From JBNJEA01 sp051745395 (GTDB lineage: Bacteria > Desulfobacterota > Desulfobacteria > Desulfobacterales > Desulfosalsimonadaceae), in the NCBI GenBank assembly GCA_051745395.1, contig JBNJEA010000102.1, positions 1 to 10,888 of the forward strand: 10,888 nt of DNA, read 5' to 3'. Below the pieces are notes generated by a model. The model was not told the origin of the DNA, did no database searches, and worked only from the letters and a program-made list of their open reading frames with translations. The position numbers and the translations under genes are program-made. Positions 1 through 6,306 of the stretch are shown one piece after another (the stretch's first letter is position 1; each line of letters begins with the position of its first letter).

Positions 1-748
1 CCCGGTCGGTGGCCGAGGCTGCGATATTGAATTCGGCCAGCAGTTCGGCGGCCTCTTCTTCGCCCATCTGGGCCAGTTCGTGCTCGAGCTTGCCGCGGAT
101 CACCATGCAGGTTTCCCGGGACATGGTATCGGACAGCGCCGGCAGATCTTCATCTTCGTCCGTGTTGTTAAACAGCACCAGCACCGGCTTGGCCGAAAGC
201 AGGGCATAGCCTTTGAGCAGCGGGGAGTCGGCGATTTCGGCAAAGCGCCGGAGCGGGATTTCCTTTTCCAGGGCGGTTTTGGATTCTTCGAGCAGGCGCT
301 TTTCCTCCTTGTCCACGGTTTTGCCCTTTTTGGCATCGAGCTGCAAACGCTCCAGCCGCTTTTCCACCACGGCCATGTCCCGCAACATCAGCTCCTGGTC
401 CATATTGAAGAAGTCGGTTTCCGGATCGGGTGCATCAAAGCCAAAGGCGCTGTGGTTGCGCACCACGTGAATCAGTGCGTCCACATCCCGGGCCCCGCGC
501 ATCAGGGCGGCATCGGCGTCGCCTTGTTTTTTTTGTTCGGCCTTTCCGGGCAGCAGGTATTCCACCTGGGTATAGATGGTTTTTTTCGGCCGGTACATCT
601 TGCGTAACACGTTGATGCGTTCGTCTGGCACATGGATGGTGCCGATCCGGGTTTCATTCTTGGCGGCCGGGCCGGCAAACTCCCGGGTCAGCGATTCAAA
701 AACGGTGGTTTTGCCCGAGCCGGCCAGCCCGATGATGCCGAGTTTCAT
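1..748 (-). CDS. YchF/Obg-like P-loop NTPase, partial (C-terminus beyond left edge)
   Basis: The first 249 codons are present and open at position 1; YchF proteins are usually about 360 residues, so roughly a third is missing. The ATG at 748 begins MKLGIIGL and leads straight into a P-loop, GLAGSGKTT (residues 7-15). Family landmarks follow in order: TRIGTIHVPDERI (33-45, compare VPDpRl), IHVVRN (93-98), a helical hairpin at about 118-162, KPVLVLFNNTDED (187-199, containing the N-x-x-E that YchF has instead of NKxD and that favours ATP), and a segment ending KLEHELAQMGEEEAAELL. Odd points: the G1 loop reads GSGKTT rather than NVGKST, and the DxAGL of canonical YchF (G3) is replaced by YLLPGKA at about 64-70. 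It lies 20 bp downstream of tatD on the same strand, so the two are probably cotranscribed. Canonical YchF binds ribosomes and ATP; whether this divergent form does the same is unknown. Confidence 0.85.
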   Translation of the reverse strand, partial: MKLGIIGLAGSGKTTVFESLTREFAGPAAKNETRIGTIHVPDERINVLRKMYRPKKTIYTQVEYLLPGKAEQKKQGDADAALMRGARDVDALIHVVRNHSAFGFDAPDPETDFFNMDQELMLRDMAVVEKRLERLQLDAKKGKTVDKEEKRLLEESKTALEKEIPLRRFAEIADSPLLKGYALLSAKPVLVLFNNTDEDEDLPALSDTMSRETCMVIRGKLEHELAQMGEEEAAELLAEFNIAASATDR

Positions 749-768
749 AGCGGTTTTGCCTTTTTTTG

Positions 769-1551
769 TCAGTCGTTGATATCAAACAGGGTCCGGGTGT
801 TTTCCCATACGGCGGCGGCCAGTTGTTCGGGATCCGTCTTGCGGACCTCGGCGAGCTTTAACAAAACGTGGCGGACAAAGGCCGGCTCGTTTCTCTGGGT
901 CTGGTTTTTCTCCGGTGCGGGGGTGAGATAGGGAGCATCGGTTTCAACGACGATGCGGTCGGCCGGTATGGTGGCGGCCATGTCGCGCAATGCCCGGCCG
1001 CGGCTTTTAATGGTGACAATGCCGGTCACCCCGATGTAAAACCCCATTTCAAGATAGCGTTCCAGTTCCCCGCGCGTGCCGCTGAAGCAGTGGACCACGC
1101 CCTTTTGCCCTTCTGCGGCGTGTGCCTTTACGATTTCAAAAAACCGCCCCTCGCTGTCGCGTTCGTGAAAGATCAGGGGCAGACCGAGCTCGCCGCCGAT
1201 TTCCAGTTGGCGGGCAAACCACTTTTCCTGGTCGGCTTTGGGGGAATGCATCCGGTTGAAATCCAGGCCGGTTTCGCCCCAGGCCTTTACATGGGGGCTG
1301 GCGGCCAGTTGTTGTAACCGGTCCAGGGCCGCTTCGCTGCATTGCTGCGCATCATGGGGATGGATGCCCACGGAGGCATAGCATCCGGCATGGGCGGCGG
1401 CGATGTCTATGGCCTGCGATGACGTTTTTTCCGTGATGCCGACGATCATCATGGCCGTAACGCCGGCCTGCCGGGCCCGGTCGATGACGGCATTTCTGTC
1501 GGAGCGATACGCCCGGTCGTTTAAATGGCAGTGGCTGTCGAAGATTTTCAT
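769..1551 (-). CDS. tatD: TatD family metal-dependent deoxyribonuclease
   Basis: A 260-residue TIM-barrel metallohydrolase of the TatD family, a cytoplasmic Mg-dependent 3'-5' nuclease linked to DNA repair and turnover. The metal ligands are visible in order: H7 and H9 in DSHCHL, E93 in GETGLDF, H129 in IFHERD, H154 in VVHCFSG, D204 in ETDAPYL. The segment YIGVTGIVTIKSRGRALRD followed by RNEPA resembles TatD proper more than the YcfH/YjjV paralogues. The length is normal for the family. The ATG at 1551 is chosen because it starts directly at MKIFDSHCHL and is preceded by AAGGGG seven bases upstream; an in-frame GTG at 1578 would add nine atypical residues. It is divergent from pncA and upstream of the YchF-like gene. 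Confidence 0.95.
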   Translation of the reverse strand: MKIFDSHCHLNDRAYRSDRNAVIDRARQAGVTAMMIVGITEKTSSQAIDIAAAHAGCYASVGIHPHDAQQCSEAALDRLQQLAASPHVKAWGETGLDFNRMHSPKADQEKWFARQLEIGGELGLPLIFHERDSEGRFFEIVKAHAAEGQKGVVHCFSGTRGELERYLEMGFYIGVTGIVTIKSRGRALRDMAATIPADRIVVETDAPYLTPAPEKNQTQRNEPAFVRHVLLKLAEVRKTDPEQLAAAVWENTRTLFDIND

Positions 1552-1627
1552 TGTAAAACCCCTTTTTTGCAAAAACACTATTCTGTATCACCGGCCGGTA
1601 ATGCGATCAAGCAAATCCTTTTCCCGG

Positions 1628-1655
1628 TTGTCGATGCCTTTAGAATGGTTACAAT
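1628..1655 (+). promoter_or_regulatory. Predicted sigma70-type promoter for pncA
   Basis: TTGTCG (1628-1633, 4 of 6 to TTGACA) lies 16 bp before TACAAT (1650-1655, 5 of 6 to TATAAT), about 50 bp upstream of the pncA ribosome binding site in the tatD-pncA divergent gap. Assigned by eye. Confidence 0.5.
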
Positions 1656-1708
1656 AGAAAATGGTATCGCCAAAGACGGCAGGCCATTCCATCGAAAGGA
1701 GGAAAAAT

Positions 1709-2284
1709 ATGGCAGATCCCAGAGAAATGATAGAACCCCATGATGCGCTCATTGTCGTGGATGTGCAAAACGATTTCTGCCCGGGCGGCAAGCTGGCCAT
1801 CGAATCCGGCGATGCGGTGGTGCCCGTGCTCAATCAATGGATCGAAGCGGCGGTGGATCGGGAGATACCCGTCTTTTTTTCCAGGGATTGGCACCCCGTC
1901 GGCCACCTCAGTTTCCAGTCGCAAGGCGGCGACTGGCCGCCTCACTGTATTCAGGACACCGAAGGCGCGGCGTTTCACCCGGAACTTATGCTGCCGGAAA
2001 CCGGTGTCAAGGTCACCAAGGGGGTCCGGTTTGACCAGGACCAGAATTCGGTCTTTGACCAGACGGGCTTGGCCGATGAGCTGCGGCGCCTTGGTATACA
2101 GCGGCTTTTTGTCGGCGGCCTGGCCGAAGATGTCTGCGTGCTGGCCAGCGTCCTCGATGCCCTGACGGAGGGGTTTGAGACGGTGCTGCTGCTTTCCGCC
2201 ACCCGTCCGGTCACAGCCGAGGGCGGCAAAGCGGCGCTGGATAAAATGAAAGCCGCGGGTGCGGTGATACAGCCGGATGGATAA
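1709..2284 (+). CDS. pncA: Nicotinamidase (isochorismatase-like hydrolase)
   Basis: A 191-residue cytoplasmic enzyme of the isochorismatase-like superfamily, most likely converting nicotinamide to nicotinate and ammonia for NAD salvage. The triad is visible as D18 (VVDVQNDFCPGG), K104 (TKGVRF) and C143 (GGLAEDVCVLASVLDA). The metal-binding pattern is D60-W-H62-P-V-G-H66. WPPHCIQDTEGAAFHPEL (76-93) matches the WPpHCvqgT.GA segment of nicotinamidases, which separates them from other isochorismatase relatives. The ATG at 1709 is preceded by AAAGGAGG (1695-1702) at 6-base spacing; an in-frame ATG at 1661 would sit just after the promoter and adds an unconserved tail. It is the first gene on the plus strand and runs toward the NusG-like gene. 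The cysteine loop reads EDVC where many nicotinamidases have TDYC, a mild divergence. Confidence 0.92.
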   Translation: MADPREMIEPHDALIVVDVQNDFCPGGKLAIESGDAVVPVLNQWIEAAVDREIPVFFSRDWHPVGHLSFQSQGGDWPPHCIQDTEGAAFHPELMLPETGVKVTKGVRFDQDQNSVFDQTGLADELRRLGIQRLFVGGLAEDVCVLASVLDALTEGFETVLLLSATRPVTAEGGKAALDKMKAAGAVIQPDG

Positions 2285-2312
2285 CCTGTGGCCGGGGCTT
2301 TTTTTGATGTAA

Positions 2313-2338
2313 CGTAAATGAAGCGATTTTCATTTACG
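2313..2338. repeat. Perfect 10-bp inverted repeat in the pncA-NusG-paralogue gap
   Basis: CGTAAATGAA (2313-2322) and TTCATTTACG (2329-2338) are exact inverted copies around the 6-base loop GCGATT. A T7 run (2299-2305) lies just upstream, after the pncA stop at 2284. The dyad could be an operator or a repeat remnant. It contains a 17-nt stretch (2316-2332) that recurs exactly at 7061-7077. The rest of the 150-bp gap shows no gene and no clear promoter. Confidence 0.7.
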
Positions 2339-2434
2339 GTTTCAATATCGAATTTTTGTGCTATCATCCGTATTTCAATGTTGCGGCTGCCGCCATCACC
2401 GACCACGGTCACAGCCCATAGCGCAAATGATTTT

Positions 2435-2983
2435 ATGACGTTATCCCCCAAAGACAATCCGAAACAACTGTATCCGGAAGATCTTTTATCCGATGCGGAT
2501 GCGCAGTGGCGGGTGGCGCATGTGAAAAGCCGCCGGGAAAAAGCGCTTGCCCATTATCTGGCAAAGGAAAATATCGGCTATTACCTGCCCATGTTTCAGA
2601 AAAAACAGGCCAACAACCGGCGACAGCGTTTCAGCCTGGTGCCGGTTTTTCCCGGCTACCTGTTTTTCCGCGCCAACGAGGACCAACGCTACCGGGCCGT
2701 GTGTTCCAATCATATCGCCCGCGTCATTGATGTGTATTACACGAAGCAGCTCCTCGACGAATTGGCGCAGGTGCGGATCACTCTTTGCTCCGGGCTTCCC
2801 GTTTATCCATACGATTTTTTGAACAAGGGCCAGCGCGTCCGGGTCAAAAGCGGTCCCTTACAGGACCTGGAAGGCATTGTCGTGAGAAAGACCAATGCCT
2901 ATCGCCTGGTACTTTCCGTGAGCAGCATCATGCAGTCCATCTCGGTTGAAATGGATTCCGAGCAGGTGGAACCGATCTCCTGA
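2435..2983 (+). CDS. NusG/RfaH-family transcription elongation factor paralogue
   Basis: A 182-residue protein with an N-terminal NGN domain (about 24-115: QWRVAHVKSRREKALAHYL, then LVPVFPGYLFFRA at 68-80) and a C-terminal KOW motif (about 130-180: GQRVRVKSGPLQDLEGIVV). PVFPGYLF is the strongest family signature. Proteins of this kind bind RNA polymerase and suppress pausing or termination, often in one long operon. The normal nusG neighbours (secE, rplK, rplA) are absent, so this is taken as a specialised paralogue (RfaH, UpxY or LoaP-like) rather than NusG itself. No polysaccharide or secondary-metabolite cluster follows that would name its target. The ATG at 2435 fits the domain start but has no good ribosome binding site; upstream in-frame ATGs at 2318 and 2378 give non-conserved, low-complexity extensions. 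It converges on thiD with only 8 bp between stops. Confidence 0.88.
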   Translation: MTLSPKDNPKQLYPEDLLSDADAQWRVAHVKSRREKALAHYLAKENIGYYLPMFQKKQANNRRQRFSLVPVFPGYLFFRANEDQRYRAVCSNHIARVIDVYYTKQLLDELAQVRITLCSGLPVYPYDFLNKGQRVRVKSGPLQDLEGIVVRKTNAYRLVLSVSSIMQSISVEMDSEQVEPIS

Positions 2984-2985
2984 CG

Positions 2986-3007
2986 CCGGCCTTATGAAGC
3001 GGGCCGG
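2986..3007. terminator. Possible short hairpin between convergent stops
   Basis: CCGGCC (2986-2991) and GGCCGG (3002-3007) form a 6-bp GC stem around a 10-base loop that includes the thiD stop codon. No T-tract follows on either strand, so it is a weak candidate for shared 3'-end formation. Confidence 0.25.
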
Positions 3008-3810
3008 ATGCAGTGGTGCAGCAACGGTCCGTGGCCGCGGCCGATTTTTTGATTTGCCGCGTGCTCGATAAGCCGGTGGGTCAGCCGGACCGCCCGGTCA
3101 AAGGCCTCGTCCGGTGCAAAGCCGCGGGCCAGGTAAGCGGCCAAAGCAGAAGAAAAGGTGCAGCCGGTGCCGTGGGTGTTTTGCGTGGCAATACGGGGAT
3201 GGGTTTTTTCGATCTCTGAAAGGGTATCGCCCTGTCGAGACAGCAGGATGTCGGAGACCGTATCGGGGGCGGCGCTGCTGTGCCCGCCTTTGAGAACGAT
3301 GCCGGTCATATCCGGAAACTGCGACATGATGGCCCGGCCGGCGGCCGCCGGATCCTCCACCGGTTTTGCGTACAGCACTTCCAGTTCAAACCGGTTCGGG
3401 GTGACAAAATCCGACTGCGGCAGGATACAGTCGATCAGTGCGGCCACCCCGTCCCGATCCACGAGCTGGCCGCCGCTGGTGGCCACCATCACGGGATCGC
3501 AGACTACGGTGTAATTTTTCAGGTACGGGGCGATGGCTTCGCAGATTTTCCGGTTGGGCAGCATTCCGAGTTTGACGGCATCGATAGTCAAGTCATCGAG
3601 TACCGACTGGAGCTGCTTTTCCACAAACGCCGCTGAAACCGCCTCGGCCGCATCCACGGAGACCGTATTCTGGGCGGTCAAACCCGCAATGACCGCCGCG
3701 CCGTAAACGCCGGTGGCCATAAACGTTTTCAAATCCGCCTGGATGCCCGCCCCGCCGGAGGGATCAGAGCCGGCGATGGATAAAACCGTGGGGATTTTTA
3801 AGGTCTGCAT
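2992..3810 (-). CDS. thiD: Hydroxymethylpyrimidine/phosphomethylpyrimidine kinase
   Basis: A 272-residue ribokinase-fold kinase that phosphorylates HMP and HMP-phosphate to HMP-diphosphate in thiamine synthesis and salvage. The sequence shows the N-terminal signature SIAGSDPSGGAGIQADLKTF (11-30), KLGML (80-84), CDPVMVATSGGQL (104-116), TPNRFELEVL (137-146), VLKGGH (172-177) and the anion-hole/catalytic NTHGTGCTFSSALAA (211-225) with C217 as the expected catalytic cysteine. Length is typical of single-domain ThiD. There is no ThiE fusion and no other thi gene in the window. ATG 3810 is preferred; an in-frame GTG at 3822 would add MSVD. Upstream signal is weak (GTGAG) for either. No thiamine riboswitch motif is recognisable in the upstream gap. 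Confidence 0.95.
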   Translation of the reverse strand: MQTLKIPTVLSIAGSDPSGGAGIQADLKTFMATGVYGAAVIAGLTAQNTVSVDAAEAVSAAFVEKQLQSVLDDLTIDAVKLGMLPNRKICEAIAPYLKNYTVVCDPVMVATSGGQLVDRDGVAALIDCILPQSDFVTPNRFELEVLYAKPVEDPAAAGRAIMSQFPDMTGIVLKGGHSSAAPDTVSDILLSRQGDTLSEIEKTHPRIATQNTHGTGCTFSSALAAYLARGFAPDEAFDRAVRLTHRLIEHAANQKIGRGHGPLLHHCIRPAS

Positions 3811-4049
3811 ATCAACGCTCACTTATGCTGCCGTGTTTATCTCATATTCCGAAAATAACACATGATAAGATTTTTAAACAGTTTTAACCGGCCTGAATGG
3901 ATTCGATATCCGAATTTGCTTGTCAAAACGCCCGCAAATTATTGTTTTCGGTGATTCTGAAACGGCTTGCCGCAGGCGATGGGGGCTGCTCAGTCCCCGG
4001 TGTTACCGGAATGTGCATATTCCGACAAGCAAAAGGAATTTGTTTTATT
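3811..4049. other. Intergenic stretch without a recognisable gene
   Basis: Upstream of thiD. The reading frames crossing it (for example 3897-4217 and 3920-4297, plus strand) have no family resemblance, no ribosome binding site, and run into the repeat element, so they are not called. A small dyad ATTCG-ATATC-CGAAT (3901-3915) is present. The thiD promoter must lie here but no convincing -35/-10 pair was found. Confidence 0.5.
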
Positions 4050-4264
4050 GGTTATCCGGAAAAATCCAGTTATTTGTTCATTTCAAGCAACAAGGATTTC
4101 CGGAAGGTCTCTCATTACCCAAAAAAGGGCATCGCTTCGTCTGTCATGCCTGCGGAGGTAGGCATCCAGGGTTTTCATGTCGCCTGGAAAACTGGATGCC
4201 CGCCTTCGCGGGCATGACGGATGATGCGATGTCTTTTTTTGGAACTGGAATTTTCCGGATACCC
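4050..4264. repeat. Inverted-repeat element with REP-like core (possible non-autonomous element)
   Basis: The outer ends, GGTTATCCGGAAAAATCCAG (from 4050) and the reverse complement of 4245-4264 (GGGTATCCGGAAAATTCCAG), match at 18 of 20 positions in inverted orientation. Further in, CCAAAAAAGGGCATCGC near 4119-4135 is matched, inverted and imperfectly, by sequence near 4225-4242. The symmetry continues into the two facing palindromic cores at 4143-4169 and 4192-4218. About 45 bp of the left arm (roughly 4073-4117) are less well matched, so the fold is imperfect. There is no transposase inside. Confidence 0.65.
4143..4218. repeat. Pair of facing REP-type palindromes
   Basis: The right copy (4192-4218) contains a perfect 8-bp stem ATGCCCGC-CTTC-GCGGGCAT (4196-4215). 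The left copy (4143-4169) is its inverted counterpart at 23 of 27 positions, all four differences being transitions that weaken its internal stem. The sequence GTCATGCCCGCGAAGGCGGG belongs to a widely dispersed class of bacterial intergenic palindromes; some REP classes are mobilised by REP-associated tyrosine transposases. A facing pair is the usual BIME-like arrangement. Confidence 0.8.
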
Positions 4265-4343
4265 AGATTTGTTTTTATTGGGTTCGAAACAGTATAGCGT
4301 TGCCAGCCTCCCCGGCAGCCAAAAGCGCCCCGGCCTGAAACAT

Positions 4344-4384
4344 AAAAAAGCCCGGCAGGGCCGCTATCAGGCCCGCCGGGCTTT
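4344..4384 (-). terminator. Rho-independent terminator of the glutamate synthase-like gene
   Basis: On the minus strand, AAAGCCCGGC (4384-4375) and GGGCC (4374-4370) pair with GGCCC (4362-4358) and GCCGGGCTTT (4356-4347), leaving a 7-base loop and a single unpaired base at 4357. That is a stem of about 15 bp followed by six T residues (4349-4344). It starts 27 bases after the stop codon at 4412. Confidence 0.9.
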
Positions 4385-4411
4385 CAATAGTCAAATCAGC
4401 AATGCGCGGTC

Positions 4412-6058
4412 TTACGCGTTGAGGATCTTGCGCGCCGATTCGTCGTTGGAATCCGACACGTGCGGAATGCCGGTTTCCTGTGCGGTTTCGCGGTTGCCGG
4501 AAAACAGCTCGTCACGCGTGACCTGATCCAGGGAGAACTTTCTGGCGCCGGCCATGAGCTGCTGCAGGCCGCAGGCAAGCTTGTCCGAAAGCGTCCAGAA
4601 GGCGATGGCCCCATAGGGTATGTTTTTCATTTCGTCCTTGCCCACCTTGGCCTCGACGTCGTAATAGCTGGCAAAGATTTCTTCCGGGGTGTGGCCCAGG
4701 TCGCTGACGGTCTTGGGCAGCTTGTCCCAGTTGCCGGCCAGCTTGTCCCGGCGGTCGGGATTGACGGCGCCTTCGATGTTGGAGCCGAGAAATCCCGGGA
4801 TCATGATGGCCCGGCCCATGCAGACCAGCTTGGTGTAGGGCGCGCCCAGGGCCATGGCCTTGAAGATGTGATCTTCTAAGGCAAAACCGCCGGCAAAGGA
4901 GAGGTCGACGACTTCTTCGCCCTTTGCGGCCAGCATGCTGGCATACTCATAGGCCTTGGCGTGCAGGTTGATCGAGGGCACGCCCCAGCTTTGCATCATG
5001 TTCCAGGGGCTCATGCCCGTGCCGCCGCCGGAGCCGTCAATGGTAAGCAGGTCGAGTTTGGCGTCGGTGGCGAACTTGATGGCCATGGCCAGTTCTTCCA
5101 TGCCGTAGGAACCGGTTTTAAGAGATATGCGCTTGAATCCAAGGCTGCGCAGGTAGTCAACACTTTTCATGAATTCCTCGCGGACCTGGTCCACGCGGCT
5201 TAAGTTGGTGGCGCCCAGCCGGCTGTGGCGGGCAAACGAGGTGATCGAACCGGCCTTGAAGGCTTCCTGTACCGAGGGTTTTTCCGGGTCGGGGTCGACC
5301 ACGTAGCCGCGGTCCTTCAGGAACTTGGCGTAATCGAGGCTGGTGACCTGGATTTCGCCGCCAATGTCCTTGGCGCCCTGGCCCCACTTGAGTTCCAGGA
5401 TGCACTTGTTGCCGTATTTTTCGGCAATGTATTCGGCCACGCCGTTTCGGGTGTCTTCGACGTTTATCTGGACAATGATGGCGCCGTAGCCGTCGTTGTA
5501 GCGCAGGTAGCTGTCGATCCGGCGGTCGAGCTCAGGGGCTTTGGTGATTCTGCCGTTGGCCATTTCCGATTCCCGGTCCACGCCCACGACGTTTTCGCCG
5601 ATGACCACGGGAATGCCCACCAGGGATGCTCCGATGGCAAAGGAATCCCAGTACTTGGCCGCGACAAAGGTCGATCCCAGTGCGCCGGTCATCAGCGGCA
5701 CCCGGGCCTTGGTCTTGATTTCCCGGCCGAACTCGGTCTCCACGCTGACATTGGGGAAAATGCAGTCGTCGGGATCAGTGGACAGCCCCGGTGCCATGCC
5801 CTGGGCGCCGTAGGCATAGCCCTGGACCCGCAGGGAATTGTAGGAGACGCCGACGTGGGTGGTGTTGTTGGCCCCGGCGGTGACAATGCCGAAGCTTCTG
5901 GGATAGAGCAGCTTCCGGCCGACCAGGCTGGAAAGAAAGGTTTCGCACTTGCCCTGGCAGTCCGCCCGGCAAAGGGTGCACAGGCTCGATTCGGCCGGGT
6001 TGCCCCGGTTGGTGGTGCCGAGCACATCGTTGCTTTTGGAAAATCGCAGTTCCGTCAT
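4412..6058 (-). CDS. FMN-binding glutamate synthase-like protein (GOGAT synthase domain only)
   Basis: A 548-residue protein resembling the FMN/glutamate synthase domain of GOGAT (GltB domain 2). KWGQGAKDIGGEI (224-236) corresponds to the lsQGAKPG.GG segment and TIDGSGGGTGMSP (339-351) to the FMN-site DGxxGGTGaSP. The glutamine amidotransferase domain and the C-terminal beta-helix domain are absent. An N-terminal cysteine set C27-x2-C30-x3-C34-x3-C38 could hold an Fe-S cluster. The 3Fe-4S cysteines normally following the FMN domain are not seen; that place reads VCMGRAIMIPGFLGSN (412-427). The likely chemistry is a reductive step making or using glutamate, but substrate and electron donor are unproven. 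The ATG at 6058 has AAAGGAG (6070-6064) five bases upstream. It is the only gene behind the ANTAR-type leader and ends at a strong terminator, so it is probably a single-gene unit controlled by antitermination. Confidence 0.88.
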   Translation of the reverse strand: MTELRFSKSNDVLGTTNRGNPAESSLCTLCRADCQGKCETFLSSLVGRKLLYPRSFGIVTAGANNTTHVGVSYNSLRVQGYAYGAQGMAPGLSTDPDDCIFPNVSVETEFGREIKTKARVPLMTGALGSTFVAAKYWDSFAIGASLVGIPVVIGENVVGVDRESEMANGRITKAPELDRRIDSYLRYNDGYGAIIVQINVEDTRNGVAEYIAEKYGNKCILELKWGQGAKDIGGEIQVTSLDYAKFLKDRGYVVDPDPEKPSVQEAFKAGSITSFARHSRLGATNLSRVDQVREEFMKSVDYLRSLGFKRISLKTGSYGMEELAMAIKFATDAKLDLLTIDGSGGGTGMSPWNMMQSWGVPSINLHAKAYEYASMLAAKGEEVVDLSFAGGFALEDHIFKAMALGAPYTKLVCMGRAIMIPGFLGSNIEGAVNPDRRDKLAGNWDKLPKTVSDLGHTPEEIFASYYDVEAKVGKDEMKNIPYGAIAFWTLSDKLACGLQQLMAGARKFSLDQVTRDELFSGNRETAQETGIPHVSDSNDESARKILNA

Positions 6059-6151
6059 TTTTTCTCCTTTTGGTTCTTCTTTGGATTTCAGATATTGTTT
6101 AAAATAAAAATTTCAATAAAATTAAATAGTTATAAATTAAGTGGTTGGGCC

Positions 6152-6189
6152 AAAAAAAAGCGCCTCCTCGCCCGTGCAACGAGAGACGC
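6152..6189 (-). terminator. Leader attenuator: intrinsic terminator overlapping ANTAR hairpin 2
   Basis: On the minus strand, GCGUCUCUCG (6189-6180) pairs with CGAGGAGGCGC (6170-6160) around the loop UUGCACGGG, giving ten pairs with one G-U and one bulged G. Eight U residues follow (6159-6152). It lies 93 nt before the start codon at 6058. Its 5' arm consists of the last loop bases and 3' arm of the second ANTAR hairpin (6189-6184), so the two structures are mutually exclusive. Confidence 0.88.
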
Positions 6190-6236
6190 CATTGTCTGTC
6201 TGGGATTATAAGCCTTTCTTACACGCCATTGTGTAA
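6184..6236 (-). ncRNA. Two-hairpin ANTAR-responsive antitermination element
   Basis: Hairpin 1 (6236-6219): UUACAC-AAUGGC-GUGUAA, a perfect 6-bp stem with a hexaloop. Hairpin 2 (6197-6184): AGAC-AAUGGC-GUCU, extendable by two more pairs (6199-6200 with 6181-6182) past a C-C mismatch. Both loops are identical and carry A at position 1 and G at position 4, the known recognition pattern for ANTAR domains (the EutV and NasR class). The linker is 21 nt. The intrinsic terminator directly downstream consumes hairpin 2. The gene immediately upstream encodes a GAF-ANTAR protein. The structure is read from sequence; protein binding is inferred from the class. Confidence 0.88.
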
Positions 6237-6248
6237 TTTAACTCAAAC

Positions 6249-6277
6249 TAATTAATAAGTATAAGTTCATATGTCAA
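6249..6277 (-). promoter_or_regulatory. Predicted sigma70-type promoter of the ANTAR-controlled leader
   Basis: A perfect TTGACA (6277-6272) is followed after 17 bp by the A+T-rich TAATTA (6254-6249), a poor -10 match. Transcription would begin near 6242, a few bases before hairpin 1 at 6236, which fits a dedicated leader start. It lies just after the ANTAR gene stop at 6307. Confidence 0.6.
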
Positions 6278-6306
6278 GGGTTTTTTCTGTCACCCCCATT
6301 GCGGTG

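Noticed and set aside
3811..3960. Possible thiamine (TPP) riboswitch before thiD
   Set aside because: The conserved CUGAGA and ACCUGAU-type core segments were not found on the minus strand.
4143..4218. CRISPR-like repeat pair
   Set aside because: The two copies are inverted, not direct, and there are only two, so they fit a REP pair and not a CRISPR array.
4280..4290. GGGTTCGAAAC, resembling a tRNA T-loop
   Set aside because: No acceptor, D or anticodon arms can be built around it; taken as chance.
3897..4297. Overlapping plus-strand reading frames of 106 and 125 codons upstream of the glutamate synthase terminator
   Set aside because: They run through the REP-type repeat (translating it as the familiar MPAFAGMT-like string), overlap each other in different frames, lack a ribosome binding site and match no known family.
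5225..6211. Long 328-codon plus-strand frame opposite the glutamate synthase-like gene
   Set aside because: It is the antisense shadow of a strongly supported gene; its composition is biased as expected from GC-rich third positions, and it has no family resemblance.
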